Assembly (NCBI GenBank): GCA_003209915.1 | Contig: QCOF01000001.1 | Location: 1-64,000 of the forward strand | From: Pelagibacteraceae bacterium AG-430-E20 | GTDB taxonomy: Bacteria; Pseudomonadota; Alphaproteobacteria; Pelagibacterales; Pelagibacteraceae | Direction of reading: 5' to 3' | DNA: 64,000 nt | Part shown: positions 38,545 through 47,737 of the stretch, one piece after another | How positions within the stretch are numbered: the stretch's first letter is position 1 | How the letters are laid out: each line of letters begins with the position of its first letter | The notes under the pieces: model-generated | Told to the model about the DNA's origin: nothing | Databases searched by the model: none | Seen by the model: only the letters and a program-made list of their open reading frames with translations | Program-made: the position numbers and the translations under genes

Positions 38545-39879
38545 CTACTGTCCATATAAGAGAGTTGGTAACCAGAGTGCAATTTTAGGGAAAATAATAA
38601 TTAAAACTAAACCTATTACTTGAAGAACCATAAATTGCATCATGCCGTAGTAAATATCTTTTAAATCCCATTCAGGGACTACGCCTTTAAGAAAATAAGC
38701 CGACAGGGCTACAGGCGGGGATAGCCAGGCGGTTTGTAAATTAACAGCAACCAAAATTGCAAACCAAGTTAAATTAAACCCTAATGCCTCAACTAAAGGT
38801 AATATAATTGGCACTATAATCATCACAATTGGCACCCATTCCAATGGCCATCCTAACAAAAAAATCATAACCATTATCATGGCCAAAATTAAGTACTTAT
38901 TCATTTCTAAGCCTAATAGAAACTCTGTTAATAGTGTAGGGGTACCTAATCTTGCAAACACTGCTCCAAAAAAGTTTGATGCAGCAACTAAAACCATTAT
39001 CAATGCTGTAATTTCAAGAGTTTTAACTAAAGCATCTTGTAATTTTGGTAGGGTTAGCTTCCTGTAAGCTATTGAGAGAAGTAAAGCACCCATTGCACCA
39101 CAACCTGCCGCTTCTGTGGGCGTAGCAAATCCAAATAAAATACTTCCTAAAGCTGCAAAAACTAAAGCTGCAGGCGGAACTAATCCTAAGAAAAATTCAA
39201 CCCATACTTCTTTCATGCTAGCAGCTCGCATTTCCTCTGGAAGAACAGGACCTAATTTTGGATTAATCATACATCTAATTGTAGTGTAACCAGCATATAA
39301 ACTTGCAAGAAGAATTCCCGGAATTATAGCTGCAGCAAATAAATCAATTACTGGAATTTCCATGATGGGTCCCATCACAACAAGCATAATACTCGGGGGT
39401 ATTAATATACCTAAAGTCCCCCCAGCAGTTATAGTCCCTGCTGCTAACCTTACATCATATCCTGATCTATTCATTGACTTAGCAGCCATAATTCCCAAAA
39501 TTGTAACTGAAGCACCAACAATACCTGTTGCAGCAGCAAAAATCACAGAAACAAATAATACTGCATAATATAAAGATCCTTTTACTTTTGCTAACATCAT
39601 TTGAAATGAAGAAAATAATCTCTCCATCAAACCTGCTTGCTCCATCATTATCCCCATAAAGACAAAGAGCGGCACAGCGGCGAGTGTTTGTTCGGTCATG
39701 ACCATAGAGAATTGGAGGGTCATTAGATAAAATACTAGCTTACCAAATCCTAAATAACCAAAAACAAAACCTAAAAAAATTAACGTAAAAGAAATAGGGA
39801 AACCAACGAAGATAGCAAAGAGCATTACCCCTACAAGAATAAAACCTAAAATAGCTGGATCTATAAGTTCAGCAATCAT
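38545..39879 (-). CDS. dctM: TRAP transporter large membrane subunit DctM
   Basis: 444 aa with about 12-13 membrane segments; cation-coupled permease of the TRAP system. Patterns include VPLFVFMGIMMEQAGL, ATGIVGASVTILGIMA and GGTLGILIPPSIMLVVMG. I chose the ATG at 39879, overlapping the dctQ stop as ATGA and preceded by GGAGAAG; an in-frame ATG six codons earlier lacks such a site. Confidence 0.93.
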   Translation of the reverse strand: MIAELIDPAILGFILVGVMLFAIFVGFPISFTLIFLGFVFGYLGFGKLVFYLMTLQFSMVMTEQTLAAVPLFVFMGIMMEQAGLMERLFSSFQMMLAKVKGSLYYAVLFVSVIFAAATGIVGASVTILGIMAAKSMNRSGYDVRLAAGTITAGGTLGILIPPSIMLVVMGPIMEIPVIDLFAAAIIPGILLASLYAGYTTIRCMINPKLGPVLPEEMRAASMKEVWVEFFLGLVPPAALVFAALGSILFGFATPTEAAGCGAMGALLLSIAYRKLTLPKLQDALVKTLEITALIMVLVAASNFFGAVFARLGTPTLLTEFLLGLEMNKYLILAMIMVMIFLLGWPLEWVPIVMIIVPIILPLVEALGFNLTWFAILVAVNLQTAWLSPPVALSAYFLKGVVPEWDLKDIYYGMMQFMVLQVIGLVLIIIFPKIALWLPTLLYGQ

Positions 39880-40490
39880 TTTTCTTCTCCAGGCCACTCA
39901 CCTTTAGTGGCAGCCCAATAACTTTTAAATAACTCTGAAATTCCTTGAATTAATAAAAAAATAATTCCAATTAATAAACAGGATTTGATAGGCCACATGT
40001 ACGGCATCCATGTAGTATCCATACCTTTCTCACCTCTTTGAATAGACTCTCCAACAAATCCAATTGTCATATAAAGAAAAACTAATAAACCTGGAAAATA
40101 AAATAAAAGATATAACCAAAAATCTATCTTACCTTGATTTTTAGTTTTAAAATTTCTGTATAAAAAGTCGGCTCTTATATGTACACCTTTAGAAAGGGCA
40201 TATGCAGCACCTAGCATAAATAATGCTCCATACAAAAAACGACTTATGTCATAAGCCCAAATTGTAGGAGCTAAAAATAATTTTCTAGCAAAAACTTCAT
40301 AAGTCATCGCAAAAATTAATGGCATTAAAATCCAGCAAACAACATTACCAACCCATTTACTAAATTTATCAATGTTAACTATAGAGCTTGCCATCCATGA
40401 TGGCATATCTTCTGGCATTTTACCTGAACCACCTCGCCTTTCGGCAATCATTTCATCAGATATATCTAATTTAGTTGGTTCGTCTGCCAT
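39876..40490 (-). CDS. dctQ: TRAP transporter small membrane subunit DctQ
   Basis: 204 aa with four predicted membrane segments. An N-terminal hydrophilic stretch of about 40 residues (RRGGSGKMPEDMPSWMAS) precedes the first segment. The family motif MTYEVFARKLFLAPTIWAYD is in the centre. The stop overlaps the dctM start by 4 bases. A strong hairpin separates it from dctP. Confidence 0.92.
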   Translation of the reverse strand: MADEPTKLDISDEMIAERRGGSGKMPEDMPSWMASSIVNIDKFSKWVGNVVCWILMPLIFAMTYEVFARKLFLAPTIWAYDISRFLYGALFMLGAAYALSKGVHIRADFLYRNFKTKNQGKIDFWLYLLFYFPGLLVFLYMTIGFVGESIQRGEKGMDTTWMPYMWPIKSCLLIGIIFLLIQGISELFKSYWAATKGEWPGEEK

Positions 40491-40509
40491 ATAAATTCTA
40501 TTAAAAAAA

Positions 40510-40537
40510 TTAGAGCGGACAATTAAGTCCGCTCTAA
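40510..40537 (-). terminator. Hairpin between dctP and dctQ (attenuator or mRNA stabiliser)
   Basis: A perfect 11-bp stem (40510-40520 with 40527-40537; arm TTAGAGCGGAC) with a 6-base loop. Read in the dctP direction it is followed by a run of U (AATTTTTTT on the coding strand). It has the form of an intrinsic terminator yet lies inside the transporter operon, so it probably limits dctQM expression relative to the periplasmic binding protein. Confidence 0.85.
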
Positions 40538-40565
40538 AATTATATAATTTATGATTAATTACTGA

Positions 40566-41660
40566 TTACTTTAATGTTGCTGCGTGAGCCATTCCTAGCT
40601 TCGCATTAGACATTTGAGCACCACTCCAGAATGGAACAGCAATATCAGCAAAGTTTTTCATTGAAGTATAAACTTCATTGAAAAATTTATTTTCTGCAGC
40701 ATTTTTATTCAAAGATGCTTTTGCAGCAGCCATATATTCTGTGAAATAATCAGAAGGTGTATCTTCCAAAATTACTCCGTGTTGAGTAGTTAACTCTCTT
40801 AAAGCTTTACCGTTTTCATAGATTCTGTAACTTAAAGATTTTGCTAATGACGCATTAGCAGCTACTTCAAGAGACTTCTTCTCATGATCAGACATTGCAT
40901 TGTAAGTTTTTCCAGTAATATAGAAGTCAGCATTTACGACTACTTGGTGTAAACCTTGTAAGTAGTAGTGCTTTAATACTTTTTGGAAACCAAAAGTTAA
41001 GTCTGGTTTTGGACAACACCATTCAGCAGCGTCAATTGTGCCTGCTTCTAAAGCTGGAAGAATGTCTCCACCACCCATAGCTACAGATGCAATACCGATG
41101 TCTTTGTAAGTTTGTCCTGGAATTCCTGGAGGAGTTCTGAATTTATATTTTCTAAAGTCAGCCATGTCTTTAATTGGTTTAGGAAACCAACCTAAAGCTT
41201 CTGGTCCAACTGGTTGAATCATAAATCCTTTAATGTCTCTTCCCATTTCTTTCCATAATTGGTCATATAGTTCTTTACCACCACCGTATTGGAACCAAGA
41301 TAAGAATGCGATATTATCAATACCTACTCCACCACCAGCTACTGGCGAACCAAATAACATAGCTGCAGGGTGATCTCCTGACCAATAGTGAGTCCATGCG
41401 AAACCACAATCGATTAGACCTTTATCAACTGCATCTAAAGTTTCTTTTACACCAACAACAGCTCCTGCAGGTAAAATTTCAAACTTTAGAGATCCAGCTG
41501 TTAACGTTGTAACAGTGTCAGTAAAATCCTTTAACATCTTAACTTCATCAGCTTTAGTGTTAAGAACTGTCTGACATTTTAGTGTTTTTGCAGCATTAGC
41601 ATTTGAAATAAATCCAAATACCATTGCAACTGCAAATAACATTGAAATGATTTTTTTCAT
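40566..41660 (-). CDS. dctP: TRAP transporter periplasmic substrate-binding protein DctP
   Basis: 364 aa from the ATG at 41660, chosen because AGAGAGGG lies just upstream and MKKIISMLFAVAMVF begins a typical signal peptide ending NANAA; an upstream in-frame ATG would add 20 residues ahead of it. The conserved arginine is in RKYKFRTPPG, and the pattern AAEWCCPKPDL followed by a HYYLQGLHQ stretch resembles the 2-oxo acid-binding (TakP-like) branch. A carboxylate ligand is likely; the exact one is unknown. First gene of the TRAP operon, divergent from the GMC oxidoreductase. Confidence 0.92.
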   Translation of the reverse strand: MKKIISMLFAVAMVFGFISNANAAKTLKCQTVLNTKADEVKMLKDFTDTVTTLTAGSLKFEILPAGAVVGVKETLDAVDKGLIDCGFAWTHYWSGDHPAAMLFGSPVAGGGVGIDNIAFLSWFQYGGGKELYDQLWKEMGRDIKGFMIQPVGPEALGWFPKPIKDMADFRKYKFRTPPGIPGQTYKDIGIASVAMGGGDILPALEAGTIDAAEWCCPKPDLTFGFQKVLKHYYLQGLHQVVVNADFYITGKTYNAMSDHEKKSLEVAANASLAKSLSYRIYENGKALRELTTQHGVILEDTPSDYFTEYMAAAKASLNKNAAENKFFNEVYTSMKNFADIAVPFWSGAQMSNAKLGMAHAATLK

Positions 41661-41800
41661 TTTTTTCCCTCTCTTTATTTTTAAAAAAATTAGCTTCTCA
41701 AATATTGAAATCCAAAACAAGTGCTAATATTGATATTTACAATTTTTTTGCACAGATTTATTACAAAAAAAAAAATTTTCACTTATAAAGGTTCTAAAAT

Positions 41801-43396
41801 ATGGATAATTTTGATTTTATAATTCTTGGAGCTGGATCTGCGGGTTGCGTGCTTGCAAATAGGCTGTCAGCAAATCCTAAAAATAAAGTTCTTCTTTTAG
41901 AGGCAGGCGGTAAAGATAACTATCCATGGATACACATACCAGTAGGTTATTTTAAAACTATGCACAACCCAAAAACTGACTGGTGTTACAAAACTGAGCC
42001 TGATGAAAGTATGAACAATATTTCTATTAGATATCCAAGAGGGAAAACGCTAGGGGGAAGTTCATCTATAAATGGATTGCTTTATATACGTGGTCAAAAT
42101 AGAGATTATGATGTTTGGAGACAATTAGGAAATACTGGTTGGGGATGGGACGATGTATTACCCTATTTTATTAAAGCTGAAAACCAGGAACGAGGAGAAA
42201 ATGAATTTCATGGGATTGATGGACCATTATCCGTTTCTGATCAAAGAATTCATCTTCCACTTTTAGATGAGTTTCAAAATGCAGCTGAAGAATTTGGTAT
42301 ACCAAAAACTAAAGATTTTAATACAGGAAATAATCATGGATGTGGTTATTTCCAAGTTACAGAAAAAGATGGTTTTAGATGTAGTACATCAGTTGGATAT
42401 TTAAATCCTATAAAAAACAGAAAAAATTTAAAAATTATCACTCATGCACACGTCAAAAAAATAATTTTTGAAAATAAAATAGCTAAAGAAGTTGAATTTT
42501 GGCAAGGAGATGAGTTAAAAAAAGTAGAAGCTAATAAAGAAATAATATTATCCTCAGGTGCTATTGGTTCACCACAAATTTTACAAGTATCAGGGATTGG
42601 AAATATGGAAAAATTAAAAAATCTTGGAATAGAAACAGTGCAAAATTTAAATGGTGTTGGTGAAAATTTGCATGATCATCTTATGTTAAGACCTATTTAT
42701 AAAATAAATGGTCTTAAATCTTTGAATAAAAAAATTAATAGTCTTTTTGGAAATTTGCTGATTGGACTAGAGTATATTTTTAAAAGAACGGGTCCAATGA
42801 CTATGGGGGCAAGTCAACTTTGTATGTTTGCTAAAAGTGATTCTTCACTAGAGTTACCTGATTTACAATGGCATGTTCAGCCAATGAGTATGGATACATT
42901 AGGTGCAACTAAAAATCATGACTTTCATGCTTTTACTCCCACGGTGTCTAATATAAAACCTACTAGTAGAGGTCATGTCAGTATAGTTGATAAAGATTCA
43001 AGGACTTATGCAAAAATAAAACAAAACTACCTATCAACTGATAATGATAGAATGATTGCAGCTAAAGGTCTAAAATTAACTAGAAAAATAATAATGGAGT
43101 CTGAAACTTTTAAAAAGTATTCACCAGAAGAATATAGACCAGGAATAAGTATAAATGATGATGAAGAGCTTGTAAAAGAAGCATCAAATTATGCTCAAAC
43201 AATTTTTCATCCTGTTGGTACTTGTAAAATGGGTCAAGACGAAATGTCGGTTGTTGACGAAAAGCTAAGGGTCAGAGGAGTAAAGAATTTAAGAGTAATC
43301 GATGCCTCCATAATGCCAAATATAACTTCTGGTAATACTAATGCTCCAACAATAATGATTGCAGAAAAAGGTGCAGACATGATACTACAGCAATAA
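41801..43396 (+). CDS. GMC-family FAD-dependent oxidoreductase (choline dehydrogenase-like)
   Basis: 531 aa. The FAD-binding GAGSAGCVLANRL motif is at residues 10-22, followed by the GMC signature GKTLGGSSSINGLLYIRG and a second signature GAIGSPQILQVSGIG. The catalytic histidine is in HPVGTCKMG near the C terminus, and the last segment contains GNTNAPTIMIAEK. It oxidises an alcohol; homology to choline dehydrogenase does not prove choline as substrate. It is divergent from dctP (140 bases between) and overlaps the next gene as TAATG. Confidence 0.88.
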   Translation: MDNFDFIILGAGSAGCVLANRLSANPKNKVLLLEAGGKDNYPWIHIPVGYFKTMHNPKTDWCYKTEPDESMNNISIRYPRGKTLGGSSSINGLLYIRGQNRDYDVWRQLGNTGWGWDDVLPYFIKAENQERGENEFHGIDGPLSVSDQRIHLPLLDEFQNAAEEFGIPKTKDFNTGNNHGCGYFQVTEKDGFRCSTSVGYLNPIKNRKNLKIITHAHVKKIIFENKIAKEVEFWQGDELKKVEANKEIILSSGAIGSPQILQVSGIGNMEKLKNLGIETVQNLNGVGENLHDHLMLRPIYKINGLKSLNKKINSLFGNLLIGLEYIFKRTGPMTMGASQLCMFAKSDSSLELPDLQWHVQPMSMDTLGATKNHDFHAFTPTVSNIKPTSRGHVSIVDKDSRTYAKIKQNYLSTDNDRMIAAKGLKLTRKIIMESETFKKYSPEEYRPGISINDDEELVKEASNYAQTIFHPVGTCKMGQDEMSVVDEKLRVRGVKNLRVIDASIMPNITSGNTNAPTIMIAEKGADMILQQ

Positions 43397-43989
43397 TGTT
43401 TGCTGAATTATTTGCTCCTGAACAAATAGCAATCTTAACACAAATAATTTTCATTGATCTAGTTTTAGCTGGAGATAACGCAATCATCATCGGTATGGTT
43501 GCATCTAAATTTCCACCGGAACAAAGAAAGAAAGTTATTTTTTGGGGAATCGGTGGTGCTGTAATCTTAAGAATAATATTAACACTTCTTACAGCTTATC
43601 TTTTACAGATCACGGGTTTAAGACTTATTGGCGGACTATTACTGCTTTATATCGTTTACAAACTATACGTAGATGTAATCAAAGGATCTGAAAACGAGGA
43701 AGACATTAAAGTAGATAATTCCAATTTTTTAAAAGCAATTTGGACAGTGCTGTTAGCTGATTTCACAATGAGTTTAGATAATGTTTTGGGTGTGGCTGGT
43801 GCAGCAGGAGACCATTATGGCCTTCTTGTATTTGGTTTAGTTTTGTCAATTATATTGATGGCAACTGCAGCAACTTTAATATCTGGATGGATAAAAAAAT
43901 ACAGATGGATAGCTTGGATAGGATTATTAGCTATATTATTAGTAGCAGTTGAGTTGATTTATACAGATATTAAAATATTGTTCTTGTGA
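43396..43989 (+). CDS. TerC-family integral membrane protein
   Basis: 197 aa with about seven membrane segments. The two TerC motifs with acidic residues in the membrane are DLVLAGDNAIIIG near residue 21 and DFTMSLDNVLGVAG near 120. The family includes metal (manganese) exporters and tellurite-resistance proteins; in this context metal homeostasis is a guess. The start codon overlaps the stop of the GMC gene, indicating coupled translation. Confidence 0.9.
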   Translation: MFAELFAPEQIAILTQIIFIDLVLAGDNAIIIGMVASKFPPEQRKKVIFWGIGGAVILRIILTLLTAYLLQITGLRLIGGLLLLYIVYKLYVDVIKGSENEEDIKVDNSNFLKAIWTVLLADFTMSLDNVLGVAGAAGDHYGLLVFGLVLSIILMATAATLISGWIKKYRWIAWIGLLAILLVAVELIYTDIKILFL

Positions 43990-44747
43990 TGTATCTTCAA
44001 AAAATAAATCTTAAAAATAAGTATGCATTAGTAACTGGTGCTGGAAAAGGTCTTGGAAGAGCATGCTCTATTGCTTTAGCTGAAGCAGGAGCAACTGTAA
44101 TTGCGCTAAGCAGAACTCAATCTGATTTAAATAAATTAGAAAAAGATATTAAAAAAGTTAAAGGTAAGATCATAAAAATTAAATGTGATGTAATGAACTA
44201 CCAAGATTTAAAGCAAAAATTAAATAAAATTAAGATTATTGATATTTTAGTTAATAACGCTGGAACAAATATTCCAGAACCTTTTGAAAAAATAAAACAA
44301 ACTAGTATGAACTATTTAGTAGATTTAAATCTTAAAGCGGCCTTCAATGTAGCTCAGTTAGTTGTAAAAATAATGCTTAAAAATAAAAAAAGACCTGGTT
44401 CAATTATTAATATGTCCTCTCAACTTGGTCACGTAGGGATGATTGGAAGAAATGTTTACAATATGACTAAATTTGGAATTGAAGGTTTAACAAAAGGCAT
44501 GGGTGTTGAGTTGGCAAAAAAAAATATACGAGTAAACTCTGTTGCTCCCACATTTGTTGAAACCCCAATGGTAAAAAAATTTTTTAAAAATAGTAAGTTT
44601 AAAAAACTAGTTTTAGGAAAAATTCCAATAGGAAAAGTTGCTACAGAAAGTGATATAGCTACTTCGGTATGCTTTTTAGCTTCCTCAGCAGCGTCAATGA
44701 TTACAGGTACATCAATAATAATAGATGGTGGATGGACAGCTCAATAA
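43989..44747 (+). CDS. Short-chain dehydrogenase/reductase
   Basis: 252 aa from the ATG at 43989, which overlaps the TerC stop by one base; the codon before it is a GTG. The SDR motifs are VTGAGKGLGRACSIAL, NNAGTN, catalytic serine in MSSQLGHVG, and YNMTKFG with Tyr and Lys. Cofactor residues (ALSRTQ after the second strand) favour NADP(H). Placed after a GMC oxidoreductase, it may act on the same sugar- or polyol-like substrate. Confidence 0.85.
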   Translation: MYLQKINLKNKYALVTGAGKGLGRACSIALAEAGATVIALSRTQSDLNKLEKDIKKVKGKIIKIKCDVMNYQDLKQKLNKIKIIDILVNNAGTNIPEPFEKIKQTSMNYLVDLNLKAAFNVAQLVVKIMLKNKKRPGSIINMSSQLGHVGMIGRNVYNMTKFGIEGLTKGMGVELAKKNIRVNSVAPTFVETPMVKKFFKNSKFKKLVLGKIPIGKVATESDIATSVCFLASSAASMITGTSIIIDGGWTAQ

Positions 44748-45532
44748 TTTATAGAATTTTATTAATCTTTTTATTCTTAATTTCACCAGCTCATACAATT
44801 GAATTTCAGGGAAAATTTTTACAAGGTCATTATATACTTGGAAAAACTAACCCTAAAGCAAGAATTTTTGTTGGAAAAAAAGAAGTAAAAGTTTCAAAAG
44901 ATGGAGATTTCGTTTTTGGAATTGATAGAGATCAAAAATATGATCTTACTTTCACAGAAATCGTAGAAGGAAGAAAAATAACAATTACTAAAAAAGTTCT
45001 TAAGCGAAAATATAATATTCAAAGAATTGATGGACTAGCAGAAAGTAAGGTTACCCCGCCTGAATCTGTGTATAAAAGAATTAAAAAAGAAAATAATGCT
45101 ATTGGGGAAGCAAGGGCAACTAATTCCAATTTACAATTCTTTAAAGAAAAATTTATTATGCCTGTCGAAGGAATTATAAGTGGTGTATATGGTAGTCAAA
45201 GAATTTTAAATGGTAAACCTCGATGGCCCCATTATGGAATTGATATTGCTGCTAAAAAAGGAACAATGATTAAATCTACAGCATCTGGAACAGTTACCAT
45301 GGCGGAAGATGATTTATATTATACAGGAGGAACTGTTATTATGGATCATGGACATGGTATTTCCTCAATATATTCTCATCTAGAGAATGTTCTTGTCTCA
45401 GTAGGTGATCAAATAAATCAAGGTGATATTATTGGAACTGTAGGCTCAACAGGTAGATCAACAGGACCTCATTTAGACTTTCGAATTAATTGGTTCCAAA
45501 CACGTTTAGATCCAATGTCTGTACTAGAATAA
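44732..45532 (+). CDS. M23-family (LytM-like) secreted peptidase domain protein
   Basis: 266 aa from ATG 44732, giving a signal peptide (IIYRILLIFLFLISPAHT); longer in-frame starts lie inside the SDR gene. The N-terminal part is a beta-domain with FVGKKEVKVSKDGDFVFG. The C-terminal LytM domain carries HYGIDIAAKKGT, MDHGHGISSIYSHLENV and GPHLDFRINW. In the last motif the usual HxH is HLD, so a zinc ligand is aspartate. It probably trims peptidoglycan or is a regulator of a trimming enzyme. It overlaps the SDR gene by 16 bases. Confidence 0.85.
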   Translation: MDSSIIYRILLIFLFLISPAHTIEFQGKFLQGHYILGKTNPKARIFVGKKEVKVSKDGDFVFGIDRDQKYDLTFTEIVEGRKITITKKVLKRKYNIQRIDGLAESKVTPPESVYKRIKKENNAIGEARATNSNLQFFKEKFIMPVEGIISGVYGSQRILNGKPRWPHYGIDIAAKKGTMIKSTASGTVTMAEDDLYYTGGTVIMDHGHGISSIYSHLENVLVSVGDQINQGDIIGTVGSTGRSTGPHLDFRINWFQTRLDPMSVLE

Positions 45533-45533
45533 A

Positions 45534-45564
45534 CTTTGACTAATTAAATATTAGTTATTCAAAG
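45534..45564. terminator. Possible bidirectional terminator between the M23 gene and xsc
   Basis: An imperfect hairpin, CTTTGA-CTAAT-taaat-ATTAG-ttat-TCAAAG, lies where the two genes converge and overlaps the xsc stop codon. The U-run is weak on both sides (GTTTATT on the xsc side), so termination efficiency is doubtful. Confidence 0.4.
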
Positions 45565-47335
45565 AAGGTTGTTTTCTCATGTCTTCTTTATTAATACCAG
45601 CAACCTTTACAGGTTTTTTCATTGCATCTCTTCTAAATGGTTCACCAAGTTCTTGGTTTAAAATTACCTCAATAAATGTAGTAATTCCCTTTTTTTGGTC
45701 CTCGCAAGATTGCTTGATAGCATTAGTAGTTTCTTCCATTGATTTGACTGTTATCCCTTTTAAACCACAAGCATCAGCTACTTTTGCATAACTTAGTTCT
45801 GGATCAAGTTCAGTACCGACGAAATTATCATCAAACCACAAAATAGAATTTCGTTTTTCTGCTCCCCATTGATAGTTTCTAAAAATAACCATTGTAATTG
45901 AAGGCCATTCTTCTCTAGCACATGAGCTCATTTCATTCATGCTGATACCAAATGCTCCATCACCTGCAAAACCAATTACAGGTGTATCTGGACAGCCAAT
46001 TTTTGCACCCAAAATTGATGGAAAGCCATATCCACAAGGACCAAACAATCCTGGAGCTAAATACTTTCTTCCTTTTTCAAATGTTGGATAAGCGTTTCCA
46101 ATTGCACAATTGTTTCCGATGTCACTTGAAATAATTACATCATCAGGCATACCAGCTTGTATTGCTCTCCAAGCTTGTCTAGGAGACATTCTATCTGCGT
46201 CTCTTTCTCTTGCCTCTTTGTTCCAAACTGTTCCTTCATCGTCTTCTTCATGATCTAAACTTGATAATTTTTGTAACCATGCTGATTTAGTTTGATGAAT
46301 TATATCTTTTCTTTTTTGTCTATCTGTATCACCTGCAGTGGGTGAAAGTTGGGCTAATAATTGTTGTGCAACTAGTTTTGCGTCTCCACAAATACCTACT
46401 GAAACTTTTTTTGTTAAACCAATACGATCTGAATTCATGTCAACTTGGATAATACTTGCATCTTTTGGCCAATAATCCATGCCATAACCTGGTAAAGTTG
46501 AAAAAGGATTTAACCTAGTTCCCAATGCCAAAACAACATCAGCTTGTTTAATTAATTCCATTCCAGCTTTTGAACCATTATAACCTAAAGGTCCTGCTGC
46601 TAAAGGATGACTTCCTGGGAAACTATCATTATGTTGATAACCAGAACAAACCGGGGCGTCTAATTTTTCTGCAAGTTTTTTACAATCCTCAATAGCACCT
46701 CCAATAACAACACCTGCTCCAGATAAAATTACTGGAAATTTTGCATTAGATAACAAGTCTGCAGCTTTTTTAATTGCATCAACACCTCCTGCTTGTCGTT
46801 CCAATCTAACAATTGGAGGAAGGTCAATATCAATGACTTGTGTCCAGTAATCTCTTGGTACGTTGATTTGAGCTGGAGCTGATCCTCGTATAGCTTTTTC
46901 TATAACTCTATTTAATACCTCGGCCATTCTAGATGGATCTCTAACTTCCTCTTGATAACAAACCATGTCTTTAAACAAATTCATTTGTTCAACTTCTTGG
47001 AAACCACCTTGTCCCATAGTTTTGTTAGCAGCTTGTGGGGTAACTAATAAAAGTGGTGTATGATTCCAATAAGCAGTTTTAATTGGTGTTACTAATCCTG
47101 TAATTCCTGGACCATTCTGAGCTATAACCATTGACATTTTTCCTGTAGCTCTTGTGTAACCGTCTGCAATTAATCCACCATTAGTTTCATGAGCAACATC
47201 CCAGAATGTAATACCAGCATCTGGAAAAATATCTGAAATTGGCATAAAAGCAGAACCAATAATTCCAAAGGCGTGTTCAATTCCGTGCATTTGTAAAACT
47301 TTTACAAAAGCTTCTTCTGTTGTCATTTTTGTCAT
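45551..47335 (-). CDS. xsc: Sulfoacetaldehyde acetyltransferase
   Basis: Thiamine-diphosphate enzyme converting sulfoacetaldehyde and phosphate to acetyl phosphate plus sulfite, the desulfonation step of taurine degradation. 594 aa. The N terminus TTEEAFVKVLQMHGIEHAFGIIGSAFMPISD and the stretch GPGITGLVTPIKTAYWNHTPLL agree with Xsc and not with acetolactate synthase. The ThDP motif GFAGDGAFGISMNEM is near residue 450. It is divergent from suyAB and shares a 113-base intergenic region with it. AGAGAGG precedes the start. Confidence 0.93.
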   Translation of the reverse strand: MTKMTTEEAFVKVLQMHGIEHAFGIIGSAFMPISDIFPDAGITFWDVAHETNGGLIADGYTRATGKMSMVIAQNGPGITGLVTPIKTAYWNHTPLLLVTPQAANKTMGQGGFQEVEQMNLFKDMVCYQEEVRDPSRMAEVLNRVIEKAIRGSAPAQINVPRDYWTQVIDIDLPPIVRLERQAGGVDAIKKAADLLSNAKFPVILSGAGVVIGGAIEDCKKLAEKLDAPVCSGYQHNDSFPGSHPLAAGPLGYNGSKAGMELIKQADVVLALGTRLNPFSTLPGYGMDYWPKDASIIQVDMNSDRIGLTKKVSVGICGDAKLVAQQLLAQLSPTAGDTDRQKRKDIIHQTKSAWLQKLSSLDHEEDDEGTVWNKEARERDADRMSPRQAWRAIQAGMPDDVIISSDIGNNCAIGNAYPTFEKGRKYLAPGLFGPCGYGFPSILGAKIGCPDTPVIGFAGDGAFGISMNEMSSCAREEWPSITMVIFRNYQWGAEKRNSILWFDDNFVGTELDPELSYAKVADACGLKGITVKSMEETTNAIKQSCEDQKKGITTFIEVILNQELGEPFRRDAMKKPVKVAGINKEDMRKQPSLNN

Positions 47336-47383
47336 AAAAATAGAACCTCTCTAATGTGTAAATTTAATACTGTTAAAATTCGT

Positions 47384-47411
47384 TTGTTAATTTTAGCGAT
47401 TAATATATAAG
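47384..47411 (+). promoter_or_regulatory. Candidate suyAB promoter with inverted repeats
   Basis: TTGTTA (47384-47389), a 16-base spacer and TATAAG (47406-47411), 38 bases before suyA. A palindrome TTTGAA-AAA-TTCAAA follows at 47414-47428, and GTTTGTT (47382-47388) is repeated in inverted form as AACAAAC (47427-47433). These could be operator sites for a regulator shared with divergent xsc; no regulator gene is encoded nearby. Confidence 0.45.
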
Positions 47412-47448
47412 ATTTTGAAAAATTCAAACAAACAAATCGACACTATAT

Positions 47449-47733
47449 ATGGCCACAGACATTATAATTCATGACAAAAAAGATAATGTGGGAGTAGTAG
47501 TAATAGAAAAAATCACTCCAAAGCAAGTTTGTTCTTGTTGGATAATGGAAGATGATAGTACAGTAGATATACAATCTTTGGATGAAATTCCTCTAGGACA
47601 TAAAATTGCGATGGTTGATCTTAATGAAGGTGATACAATTTTAAAATATGGTCACGATATTGGTAAAGTAGTAAAATCAACAAAAAAGGGTGAACATGTG
47701 CATGTTCATAATGTAAAAACTAAGAAGTGGTAA
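47449..47733 (+). CDS. suyA: Sulfolactate sulfo-lyase small subunit (SAF domain)
   Basis: 94 aa, one SAF domain (UxaA N-terminal type): [16 protein letters not shown] at the N terminus, [27 protein letters not shown] in the centre. With the next gene it forms a two-subunit lyase releasing sulfite from (R)-sulfolactate to give pyruvate. The family also contains altronate and galactarate dehydratases; I prefer SuyA because of xsc and the sulfite-handling neighbours. Confidence 0.8.
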   Translation: MATDIIIHDKKDNVGVVVIEKITPKQVCSCWIMEDDSTVDIQSLDEIPLGHKIAMVDLNEGDTILKYGHDIGKVVKSTKKGEHVHVHNVKTKKW

Positions 47734-47737
47734 TAAA

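Noticed and set aside
40566-41720. Longer dctP form starting at 41720
   Set aside because: It would place 20 residues before a clear signal peptide; the 41660 ATG has AGAGAGGG upstream.
41661-41800. Direct repeats AATATTGA between dctP and the GMC gene
   Set aside because: Two 8-base copies 25 bases apart in very AT-rich sequence are expected by chance, and no symmetric site is seen.
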